Assembly: GCA_033296885.1 (NCBI GenBank)
Contig: MU863982.1
Coordinates: 1 to 64,000, forward strand
Origin: Triangularia verruculosa
Taxonomy: Eukaryota > Ascomycota > Sordariomycetes > Sordariales > Podosporaceae
Length of the DNA stretch: 64,000 bases
Direction of reading: 5' to 3'
Shown here: piece after piece, positions 54,323 to 64,000 of the stretch
Layout of the letters: each line of letters begins with the position of its first letter
Position numbering within the stretch: position 1 is the stretch's first letter
Notes under the pieces: model-generated
The model's input: the letters and a program-made list of their open reading frames with translations, nothing else
Told to the model about the DNA's origin: nothing
Database searches by the model: none
Made by a program: the position numbers and the translations under genes

Positions 54323-55745
54323 ATGCGCTCGCCATCGAGCTTCGCCGTACTTGCTGCGGTCTTGGCCCAGGCACATGCGCAATACCTCGTCAATGATCTC
54401 AGTTTCGGCTATGGCCCCAGGTATGTTGTTCTCTGAGCTGGACTGTGCAGGTTCTGACGTGGTTGTGTTCTTCGTCTTCAGAATAACTCCCGAGGGGCAA
54501 CACCAGATCCCCAACTATGGCATGCAAGGCCGGCCTGGTCTTCCCGAAGTGCTCTCCAACAAAGTCATCCTCACACCAGTAGCCCCCGGTAATCAGCGCG
54601 GTGCCGTCTGGTCTTCCAACCAACTCAACCAACAGAACTGGATAGCTGATGTCGAGTTTCGTGCGAACGGTCCGGAGCGAGGTGGCGGCAACCTCAACAT
54701 CTGGCTGGCGAGGGATGGTAACCACGTTATCGGGACAGAAAGCATATACACAGTCGGCAGATTCGATGGTCTTGCTCTCGTGATCGACCAGCACAGCGGA
54801 TCGGGTGGTATGCTTCGTGGTTTCCTCAACGACGGGACGACCGACTATCGCTCCCAGCACAACGTGGACAGCTTGGCCTTTGGCCAGTGCAACTTTGCAT
54901 ACCGAAACCTCGGCCGGCCTACCCAGATCAAGATTCGGCAAACCAACCAGAAGTTCAGTATCGAAGTCGCCGGACGCCCATGCCTCGAGAGCGACAAGAT
55001 TCGCCTTCCTCCCGGATACAACATTGGTATCACGGCCGCCTCGGCCGACACCCCTGACTCCTTCGAGGTCTTCAAGCTTGTTGTTCTGACCGACGACAAC
55101 CACCAATACGGCGGCTCTGACAACACTCAGCGCCACGATAGCTATGCTTCTCACCAAGAGAATGCCCACCAGCAGCAACAGCAACAGCAGCAACAGCCAA
55201 ATCAGGAGGAGCTCAAGAAGAGAATGAACTTTGGCCGCGGAGGACAAGCCAAGATCGAGGATCCCTATGACAACGTAATCCCTGACCAAGACGCCTCCAC
55301 CATTTCCACCCAGCAAGCTCAATTTGCCGATTTGCACAACCGCATCCAGAGCGTCAACCACCATCTCTCCTCCATCTTCCGCACCCTTGGTCAGAACCAC
55401 GGCGTCGATGAGCAGCGCCACGCCGAGCTCTCATCCATGATCAGCGACGTCAAGAACTTCCTCCACCGTCTGGACAAGCTTGATGTTTTGGAGCACCGTG
55501 TCGGCGATGTCGAACGCGAGCTGAGGGGTCTCCGGTCTGAGCTTGGTGGGAAGTTGAGGGAGAGCGAGAACGCGATCAAGTACCACGTCAACGACAAGCA
55601 CGAGGCGCTTCATTCGCACGTCAAGGAGCATGCCGGTACCGGACACACCAAGTTGATTTTGGTGATTCTTGGAAGCCAGGCTCTGCTGGGTGGTGCGTTT
55701 TACATGTATAAGAAGAGGAAGAGCTCGCCGAAGAAGTACCTCTAG
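54323..55745 (+). CDS. L-type lectin ER-Golgi cargo receptor (Emp46/47-like)
   Basis: Two exons: 54323-54420 and 54482-55745 (intron 61 nt); 453 residues. A signal peptide covers residues 1 to about 20 (SFAVLAAVLAQAHA). The lectin domain (about 21-265) shows LVNDLSFGYGPRITPEG, GAVWSSNQLN, RDGNHVIGTESIY and IGITAASADTPDSFEVF, the usual order of the L-type fold. A Gln run (HQQQQQQQQQPNQ) precedes a coiled-coil stalk (about 330-420), then one membrane helix (LILVILGSQALLGGAFYMY) and a basic tail ending KKYL, a KKXX retrieval signal. It is inferred to be a receptor that carries glycoproteins from ER to Golgi. It stands beside ALG8 and the PDI-like gene. Confidence 0.88.
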
Positions 55746-56371
55746 ATCGTGAAGTGATGAACTTGGTGGGGGGGGGTTCAGCAAATGATAAAATGGATGT
55801 GGAGGGATGTATAAAAGTGTTGCTCAAGAAAGAGAGGATACCTGGAAAGAAGGGATGGATGAAAGGAACATGATGGATGTAACTTTTTTTTTTTTTTTTT
55901 GATTTGATTTAGCTTGGCGTTAGATTGGGAAATATCCGAGTTTATGATTTCCGAGTTGTTGTTGAAACAGCATTAGAAGCAATTGAGAGTTCCTGAGCTA
56001 CATCACGATGATAGGCGGTGGGTGCGATGAGGAGGGTGGTATTCGATATCCTTGAAACCAAGTTTTGGATTGACGGGGGCTGGGGTCCGAGCTTACTTGG
56101 GCAACTTGGAGTTGTTTACTTAGCTGCTCCCTCGGCCACATCTTATTCATCTTGTTCAAGAACTTATCGAGTCTTTTTGATTACATCTCTGGGGGCGCTG
56201 TTATACTTATTGACTCATCTGAAGAGGGTTGACCAGTCGACGTTACTATTTCCGGTATCACCGACAACATCACCAACGAGGTAGTGTGCTTTCTTTCTCA
56301 GTAACACGGAGCTTACACATTCAAGACTTGCTCACCCACTTCCGAGGCCTATAAACCAGACCGGTTTCAAA
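55746..56371. other. Intergenic region
   Basis: 626 bases, with a 17-base T run (55884-55900) in the 3' flank of the lectin gene and the promoter of the PDI-like gene after about 56000. No gene is supported. Confidence 0.5.
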
Positions 56372-57954
56372 ATGATTGGTATTCCGTGGCTGGCCCTCTT
56401 GGGGCTGACGATAGGGGTACGAACAGTCGGGGCATGGAGCCATTCCAGCCCTGAGGAGGTGAGCGAGATGGTATCGAACGCTGATGGTCCTGTATTGGTG
56501 GCTTGTAAGTACCTACCTACAGAACACTCATTTGTCATTGGGTAAATAATAAAACTAACGAGTTTGGGGCTGTAGTTGTAAAGGTCTGATATATACCTCG
56601 TCACATCCCCCTCTCACCCCTATTATATCCTTCCCTATCCCAACTAACGCCCTTTCAATCCAACTCCAGCCAGATGAGTACGTCTTCCCAATCTTTATCT
56701 TATTACCATTTTCTTACCTACTCTAACCCAACCAGACCATCAACCGCCGCGTTAGAAGCGGAATGGACAGACAACCCATCCAGACTCAGCATCGACTGCA
56801 CCTCCCACCCCCCCTCCTGCCGTTCACAAACCCACCCATCAACAGAAACCTACCCCTCCATCCTCCTCCTCCAAAAATCCCACCTACCCATCCCCTACCT
56901 CGGCCCTCTTTTGTCTAAATCCTTTGAAAAGTTCATCAGCCGCTGCCACCGCTATTATAAAACCAACTCCATCCTAACCCCCATCCCCGACCTCAACAGC
57001 TTACAACACTTCAAATCCGACGATGAAGTCTCCTTTATCCTCTACCTTCCCCGACCGAACCCAGAAATCTTAGCAGCATATGAAGATCTGGCGGGGAAGT
57101 ACAAGCTAGAGTTTTCTTTTGGGGTTGTATCTGCTGTTCCTGAGTTGCTAGAATCCGAAAACGTGGGGTTGGAGTCAAAGGGGGTGGTGGTGGGGTATAC
57201 GTCTGACGAGAGGGATGGGGTGCGGGTTAGTCTTGATACCCCTGAGTTCGGGAAGGAGATGGAGCGGCTGTATGTCCCCCTCCCCCCTTTTCCATTCATC
57301 TCAAGGGTGATAAAACTTACAAAGGTGGTAGTGTCGTGACAGCGTCTAGGGGTGTTATAACAGAGTTATCACCCTGGAATCACCAGCGATTAATCGACGT
57401 AACTCCCCTCCAACATCCCCCCTATTTTCTTCCCCAATATACATACTCACGTTGAGAAGCTAAAAAAACCAATAATCTACCTCTTCGCCCCCACCGCCCC
57501 CGCTCGAAAGCAGCTCAGGGAGGAGTGTACGAGATTCGCAAAGGAGTACCACCACCAATTCACCACCGTGCTAGTCGACACTTACCTCTTCCCCGATCTC
57601 ATGCCTAAACTCGGGCTGTTGGGTAAAACCAGTTTTCCCGCTGGTGCTGTGCATGTTGTGGCAGAAAACAAGATCTATGCTTACCCTCAGGGGCAGGAGA
57701 TGACGATTGCTAGCCTTCAAGCCTGGGGGATGAGGATTTGGCTGGGGCAGGTTGAGCCGTGGACGCCGCCGGGGGGGAACGGTGGTGGTGGGGAGGAGAG
57801 AAAAGGGAGGGGTAGTGGGATTAGGATGCAGGGGAGGGTCGGGACAAAGAGGAGGGTTACGGTTGGTGGTGGTGGTGGGTGGGGGAAGGGGAAGATACTG
57901 AGTATGCCAGGGGTCAAGGTTAATATTCCGGGGTTGAGGAGGGATGAGCTGTGA
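56372..57954 (+). CDS. PDI-like thioredoxin-fold ER protein without visible CxxC, RDEL-retained
   Basis: Six exons by my reading: 56372-56504, 56576-56583 (8 nt), 56670-56677 (8 nt), 56736-57269, 57332-57398 and 57457-57954; 415 residues. A signal peptide covers about 1-21 (IPWLALLGLTIGVRTVGA). The first thioredoxin-like domain contains GPVLVAFVKPDEPSTAALEA, assembled across both tiny exons; at the place of the usual CGHC there is PDEPS. A second thioredoxin-like part begins KKPIIYLFAPTAPARKQ. A Gly/Arg-rich linker precedes the end RRDEL, an ER retrieval signal. It is inferred to be a chaperone-like or scaffold member of the PDI family, without disulfide exchange. The first three introns have CTAAC branch sites; the donor after exon 2 is weak (GTCTGA). 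Confidence 0.65.
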
Positions 57955-58201
57955 GTGAAAAGAAAGATACAACTGAGGAATAACACACCAAGCCTCACCC
58001 CCTTTCAGCAAATCTCATATCCAACAATCATCATCAAATTACACCATCATACCTAACATTCATCTCCGTATACTCTTCAGAAACCCTTCCAAAAACAAAC
58101 TATACACAAATTCCAGTACCAAATATCAACCCTCCAACACCATCAAACTCCATCCCCTTGCCTCCCACCTCCAGTCTATTCATCGCCCCCCCACATCTCC
58201 C

Positions 58202-60105
58202 TCAAGGACCATGATTCATCATCTTCAACACCTCCTCCACCCCCCTCGGCACATCCGTCAAATTCTCCCACCCATTCTTCGTCACCAAAATATCATCCTC
58301 AATCCGCACCCCGCCCAAGTCCCAGTACTTCTCCAGCACCTTGGTATTGATAAAGTGGGCGTGATGACCAACATCGAGGAAGTACGCCCTGAGATACTCC
58401 TTGCAAAAGTAGCTTTAACACCCCCAACCGTCAGTAAAACGTCAGTAACGAAGTAACCAAAGAAGAAAAAACTTACATCCCCGGCTCAACAGTAACCACC
58501 ATCCCTTCCTGCAGCTTCTGCCTCCCCCCTCCCGCCGTCCTCTTCGCCTTTTGCATCTGCACCGCCTCCCCCTTACCACCGCCCGACGACTTTGCCTTCA
58601 TCTCATCTCTATACATCACCCCCACCGTCTCAGGAAGCACCACCTCCCTTTTCGACGGCGACAGCTTGCATCTATTCGACTTGACCCCACCCGCCGGCGC
58701 CAAAGAGCTCTTGCTGTCCAAAAGCAACCTTTCCCTTCCGGACACATCATGAACCTCCAGCCCAACATGATGACCCAGTCCATGAGGAAAAAACGCCGCA
58801 ATCGTCCCCCGCGCTAGAATCTCCTCTGCGGTTCCTTGGTAAAAGATGCCTAGCCTGAGGAGCTCATCAATAGCGACCTTGCAGGCGTGGAGATGAAGCG
58901 ACGAGTAGACAACCCCAGGTTTGATCTTTTCAATGCATTCTCTCTGCATCCGTAGGACGATGTTATATATCGATTCGGCCTCTGGAGAAAAGCTTCCCGG
59001 GATGGGGTAGGTTCTGGTGATGTCAGAGGCGTAGCAATTCCACTCGCACCCTGCGTCCAGTACGACGAACTGGTGAGGAGAAAGGGGCGCGTTGTTCGTG
59101 TCGTAGTGGAGGGTGGAAGCGGCGGGGCCGGCACCGGCGATGATGGGGTAGGCTTGCGTGTGCGCGCCCTGAGCAATGCAGTATCCAGCGAAGATGGCCT
59201 CCAGCTCGCGCTCGTTGGTGAGGCGGCTGAGGCGACCCAAGACTGCTTTGTGAGCGGCTGAAGATAAAGCGTTGGCGCGGCGAATCATGGCGATCTCATA
59301 GTCTGATTTGATCACCCTTGCGTTCTCAATAGCTGGGCGTAAAGAGTGGGTGTCGATCTGGACGACTCCCTTGGGTGATTCGAGCTGGGGAGCTTGATCG
59401 GGGTGCAGGACGTAGATGGATGCGCCAGGTGTGAGGGAAGCGCAAATGTAGCGGTTTACACCAGCTACATAGCGGACCTCATCGACGTCGGTCGAGGCTT
59501 TCACCTCCTCCACCGTTGGCGTCCTGCCGTACCACAGGATGGTACGCGGGTCCGTATATGGAATCCATAGGATGAGGCGGTCCTGGTGCAGGTCATATGT
59601 GACTGCGCAGCCGGGGAAGTTGGCGCCGCTGAGGTAGTAGAAGTGTCTGCGTTGGCGGAAGGCGGGGCCTTGATCCGAGTCCTCGTAATATTTATCCTCG
59701 GCGCCTGGCAGGTAGATGATACCGTTGGCCGTGGGCTCGAGGTAGGAAGCTACTTTTGTGGCGTGTGTTTTCGCTTTTGGGTGGTCAGCAAGTAGTTCTA
59801 CCAATAAATGAAAGATGAAGAAAAAAAAATACCAGGGAACTTGATCTTCTCGTTGAGCCAGGCTGAGTTCGGGGGAATGCTTTGAGCCCATGCTTTGGTC
59901 GCCAAAGCCTTCGCTATCGATTTCGGCGAGCTAGGCGATGAAGACGATGAGTTCTTCTTGTTGTGTCCCTTTGGCAACTTGACCTCGATGGCGCTGCACA
60001 TTCACTGTCAGCATCACATCAAAGCGGTGTAAGTAACCCTCGGGAGGAGAACACTCACAGAGCATCAAACTCATCCACCATGACCAGGTCGTGATCGACC
60101 TCCAT
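58202..60105 (-). CDS. PEPP: Xaa-Pro aminopeptidase (aminopeptidase P, M24B)
   Basis: Four exons: 60105-60059, 59993-59833, 59773-58477 and 58412-58202 (introns 65, 59 and 64 nt); 571 residues. The N-terminal domain has the creatinase fold (HFYYLSGANFPGCAVTYD). The pita-bread domain holds the five metal ligands: Asp in VVLDAGCEWN, Asp in SDITRTYP, His in PHGLGHHVGLEVHD, Glu in VTVEPG and Glu in GGVRIEDDIL. It removes an N-terminal residue before proline, usually with two manganese ions. A Lys/Ser/Gly-rich insert of about 70 residues sits before the fourth ligand. Intron 2 has a second in-frame acceptor 24 bases upstream (see findings). The start at 60105 gives a short acidic leader (MEVDHDLVMVDEF). 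Confidence 0.94.
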
Positions 60106-62037
60106 TTTGACTGAGGTGTATGTCTCGTCTCACTTGTAACTAAACTGTTTCAAGTGTCTCAAAAGTCGATTATGTGGGCAGGACCGGGTTATCCGATTTG
60201 AGATAGGAGAGGATGACGAGAGACAGCGGGGGTGGGGCTGGTCTGCTCAAGCTACGATTAATTCGAGCGGTGTCTGTTCCCAAAAAGACCGGACCGATCG
60301 TTTTCTGTCCAAAGCGATCCCGATGCTGCCGATGGAGCTAGACTCTTTTCTGTTGAATTACAAAAAAAGACCCCAACAAAATCTTTGGAGGAAGGCTGAG
60401 AGCTGGCAGTCAGCGTTGAGCGTATCCTGGTGTGGTGGTCGCGATGTCCTTATCGCGATAACGGTTGGGCCGAGTGACGATAGGTAACACCTTGCTGGCT
60501 TGCAGGGGTATGTGTTCGCTGTTATCGTATATGATATATACCAGTCGCATACAAATAAAACAAGAGCCTCGACAAGCCCTCCAAATTCCAAGTCAGCAAA
60601 GGAAAAAAGAAGGGGAGGAAGAAATTCAATCCGGGGGTGGTCTCGTGGACAGATCCTAAAACGGTTTTTAGAGGCTGACCATCCCACATGAGCTACCTTA
60701 GGTACCTAGCTACCTCCCTCCCTCAGGGCGTTGCATGTGATAAAAAGAAGGTTCCCAAGCTTTTGCGCGCGTTGCTGCCCCGTCCGTCGGGTGCACCGGA
60801 GTCGAGTCCAGCCAGACAAAATCCAAAAGAATAATTACCTTAGCTGAGCAAGAAAAAAGAAAAACGAGACTGTTATTTTACTGGATCGGTCCCGTCCCTT
60901 CTATTCGGGAAGAGAAGCTGCTTTGTCACTAATAATATTCCGCGCTTCTCTTTGTTCCTGGACTTGTCCATGTGTGGAAACCAAGAGCCGCACCGACTAA
61001 AAAACCAACCCATCGAGAGAGACTTTCTTTGGTGAACGGGCTGAATGTTTCACGTACCACAAGAGAATCCAAAAGCCGGCAGAAACCGTTGTTAACCAAA
61101 CCACCACACCAACAAGTTCTAACCCTTCCCATACAAGCCCATCGACATGAACCCCCCAGGGAAACCCACGGGCGCGCCCTAATCGAGCAGTCCACCCATT
61201 GCCCCTGACTCGTCAAAATCCCAAAGAAAGCTGTGTAAGTTGCTCCAACAAACACCCAAGAATAACAGAAAACGACCCTTAAATTCTCTTTTTTTTTAGC
61301 CTCAAACTCTATCATTTGAACCGCATCTGTCTTTCCGCTTCTTGTTTTTCTTTCGCCCTATATGCCATGTACACACACACATCACCACCACCACCATGAT
61401 GTCACAAACCAAAGGAAAAAACCTCTATCATGGACTCCTCGTGTATTCCAAATGTCCCAATAGACTTCCACGTCTCTCCCTTCTAACATTTCCTTTTTTT
61501 CCCCTTCTTAAAACTCGAGACACAACCTTGAAGCCAGAGAGTTGTGAGAAAATTCCCCTCCATCCAAAACTCATACCTGTACAATCCTTCTCATCATCAA
61601 CCTACCCACCTACCTTACCTAGTCCTGTTTTTCCCGCACACACCCACCCACACACACATCAATCCGTTCTTTTGGGTATCAAAGCCGCGACTAAAATGCA
61701 AAAGAAACGCTCTGTTGAGGTCCAGCAACAATTCCCTTATTTCCTTTAGTCCTTCCCCACCCCCTTCTTTAACCACGCCCAATGATGTCCCAATCCATGT
61801 GCCCCCCGACCCCGACCCCCGAACCGCCGACTCGCCCAGCGATGCCGTAATAACTTAAAAGTTTATATAAGGTTTAATGTTGGCGCTAGGCCGAACATGT
61901 TTGTGCCTGCCTGGAACGAAAACGTCGTGGTCACTGCTTCTCCTCCCTAAAAAGAAAAAAAAAAAAACGCTATCAAGATAGCGTGATATTGTCGTCAATC
62001 TCAAACTCGCTCGTTAAAACCGTGTGTGTGTGTGTGC
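60106..62037. other. Intergenic region, PEPP promoter and zinc-cluster gene 3' flank
   Basis: 1932 bases. A CCTTAGGTACCTAGCTACC stretch lies near 60706-60724. From about 61300 the sequence is C/A/T-rich and probably the 3' untranslated region of the minus-strand transcription factor, ending in a (GT) repeat at 62022-62036 that touches the stop codon. No gene is supported. Confidence 0.45.
62022..62036. repeat. GT microsatellite next to a stop codon
   Basis: About seven GT units end one base before the TAG (62038-62040) of the minus-strand transcription factor, so the transcript carries a CA repeat right after its stop. Confidence 0.8.
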
Positions 62038-64000
62038 CTATCGGTACCCTGGATTTTGCTGAAGCATGTCGTCCCACTCCCCTGTTGTGAAATCCGGATC
62101 GCCCATGATATCCTCCATCATGTCCCTCTGCTGTGCTTGTCCCTGGTGGTGCGGAGCGCCATGTTGACCCATGCCCTGTGAAGGAGCATGGTGTTGAGCA
62201 TGTCGAGACTGGGGTTGCATAGCAATCATGTTGGCCGTGTTGTACATCTGAGTCGCCGGGCTCATGGAATGGGGTGCTGTTTGTCCTTGTGACATCAGAT
62301 ATGGCGGAATTGGCCCCATCAACTGTCCCTCAATGTCGTCGTATATACTTGGCATGTAGAACTGCATCGAGGGATCCTGAGGTTGCCCAGGGAGCCCGTG
62401 CGAGTGCCCCGGTCGAGAATGATGCCCGGCAGGATCCATCAGCGGAGCGTTGGGGTAGGCGAACGGGTCTCCGGTGGGAAACATCATGGCGTCGACTTTG
62501 TAGACCGGGTTGGCGCCTTGCGGATGCCCCTGGTGAAACGTCTGAGCGTGTCTTGGGGCTGGAGCGACATGCGCTGCTCTGGATTCGGGAGTGGCCCTTC
62601 CCATCGCCATGTCGATTGGTAGAATGTCCTGCAAATTCGAAAAGTTTCGGCTCGCTAGGCTGTTCTGCTGAAGACCGAGGGCGTCAAAGGATGACGTGCG
62701 CTGAGGGGGCAGCTTCGCTTCCCGCCGAAGGGCACCAGAAGGTGGGCGAGACACCTCTTCCGATCTGCGCTGTTGAATATCATCCTGCACCCCTGGTCGA
62801 GCTGGCAGGACAACATTCGTCGGTTTTGACCCTGCAGGTGCCGCTCGTTTTTTCGATTGCATCGGCCGTGTAGATGCCTTCCTGAGCCGTTCCGGCAGCT
62901 GTTCAAACAGAGGCTATAACGCGTTTAGAACCAACATTGCGATACACCAAAAGATCAGCATGACTTGGAAGACTTACATTGAGAGCATTCGTGATTCTGT
63001 CCGCTGCCAAGCTGCGTTGTGCAAGACTTGCAATAACCTCCCGTCCGGCCTTTGCATCTGCCAATATCTCAGCAGCGCCAGCGTTGTCGGGATTTTCCAA
63101 AACGTAGTAAATCAATGAAAGAATGGCAAAGAATTGCGAGTAAAGAATGAACCAATAGGGCCCTATCAGCACCGCCTGCTTGCGAATTTCGATGCCGATG
63201 TGGATAATGTTGCGAGAAACGCTGATCCCCGCTGCCGCACAGTTATAGTATCGATCGTCAATCTTCTTGCCGGCTGTCTGGCGCGGGGAAATGTAGTGAA
63301 GAAATGGCCGGTACAGCATCATCTGGACATGAGCATAGCCGAATCGTAATAGGGTGCGCACTCTAAGAACCTGGCATTAGTACCCAACCAGTCAGTTGGG
63401 GAGTGATGGGACATACCTGATAACCTCGATCGGGCCATCGGAGCTGGGCCGCCAATGCGTCGGGAGTTGTTCGTGCCACTCCTGCAGGTCGGCCTCGATC
63501 TCCTTGATACGAGCATAGCTAATCATGTATGTCGAGTTGACCCGTCCCTGATTCACACAATCCTCGACGGCTTTGACCGGATAGATGTACTTGACAACCT
63601 TGGTCAAGATTCTCATGAGCCTCGTGTGGGCATTGAACGCCTCAAAAAACGAAGGAGTCCCAGGCGGCGGCGTGATGATGGCCTCATTCGTAATGTACTC
63701 ATCATCCACCTCGGTTGGCATGGACTGGTCCACATCGTCGTCGTGGAGCAGAAGAGGGAATCCCAAAATGGCCGAAACATATGTGTCCATCTGCCGAATA
63801 ACATGGAATATGCGCCGCCTTGTTTCATCCTCGATTGGTGTGATCATCTCGTGTGACAACTGGCGATGGAGGCCCATACGCAGGCTTGAACGCAAAGCAA
63901 TACCCAAGAACGCATAACATCCGCTGATATTGCTGGTGGCTTGCAGGAACAGAATCATGTACACTAGGCCTTGCAGCGAAACCATATCTCGGCACTCGGC
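62038..64000 (-). CDS. Fungal-specific zinc-cluster transcription factor, C-terminal part (partial at right edge)
   Basis: Exons 64000-63417, 63362-62978 and 62913-62038 (introns 54 and 64 nt); 614 residues visible, the N-terminus lying beyond the window. The visible start belongs to the fungal transcription factor domain (Fungal_trans): FLQATSNISGCYAFLGIALRS, ETRRRIFHVIRQMDTYVSAI and LGFPLLLHDDDVDQSMPTEVDD. RTLLRFGYAHVQMMLYRPFL is also typical. The tail is Met/Pro/Gln/His-rich with an acidic end (MMEDIMGDPDFTTGEWDDML), a likely activation domain. A Zn2Cys6 domain is expected in the missing part but is not seen. The target genes cannot be inferred with confidence. Confidence 0.9.

Noticed and set aside
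54399..55421. 340-codon minus-strand open frame
   Set aside because: Antisense to the L-type lectin exon, which has clear domain features; the antisense frame has none.

Overview
The window reads as nuclear DNA of a filamentous ascomycete, most likely a Sordariales-type fungus in the Neurospora/Podospora/Chaetomium range. Evidence: short introns (about 47-124 nt) with GTAHGT-like donors and CTRAC branch sites, CT-rich leaders, fungus-only protein families, and intergenic spaces with CCTAGGTAGG-type palindromes. There is no operon structure, no CRISPR array, no rRNA and no intact transposon. The species cannot be fixed from sequence alone. All 19 protein genes were placed by reading frames and splice signals by eye, with no database search.

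Layout. 0-12.7 kb: a low-complexity left edge; a GPI-type secreted protein (366-1520, -); a large gene-free stretch; cullin-4 (5107-7887, -); a mitochondrial coiled-coil protein (8197-9045, -); a PQ-loop vacuolar amino-acid transporter (9877-11028, +); a peroxisomal enoyl-CoA hydratase/isomerase (11703-12722, +). 12.8-19.7 kb: COG1 (-), a DUF2985 membrane protein (+) and an SLC35F6-like transporter (+). 19.7-30.9 kb: mostly empty, with one inverted pair of short coding-like fragments (19834-20013) and one fungal protein of unknown function (24313-25347, -). 30.9-40.3 kb: a 1052-residue disordered protein with a spaced-tryptophan block (-), dephospho-CoA kinase (-), an unknown coiled-coil protein with a Met-Pro-Gly repeat (-), and Tim23 (-).

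41-50.2 kb: a THADA/Trm732-type tRNA-methylation partner (+) faces the ISWI-complex subunit Itc1 (-). 51.9-58 kb: three adjacent genes for N-glycoprotein making and handling in the ER, namely ALG8 (-), an Emp46/47-type L-type lectin with a KKXX tail (+) and a PDI-like protein ending in RDEL (+). 58.2-64 kb: Xaa-Pro aminopeptidase (-) and the 3' part of a fungal-specific zinc-cluster transcription factor (-) that runs off the right edge.

Most genes are housekeeping genes scattered as in any fungal chromosome; apart from the ER trio no pathway clustering is visible. The most unusual signals are: two consecutive 8-nt micro-exons in the PDI-like gene; a spaced Trp/Gly-Asn-Asp domain resembling Argonaute-binding W motifs; an inverted, synonymously diverged duplication of a short coding fragment; and two in-frame alternative acceptors in the aminopeptidase gene.
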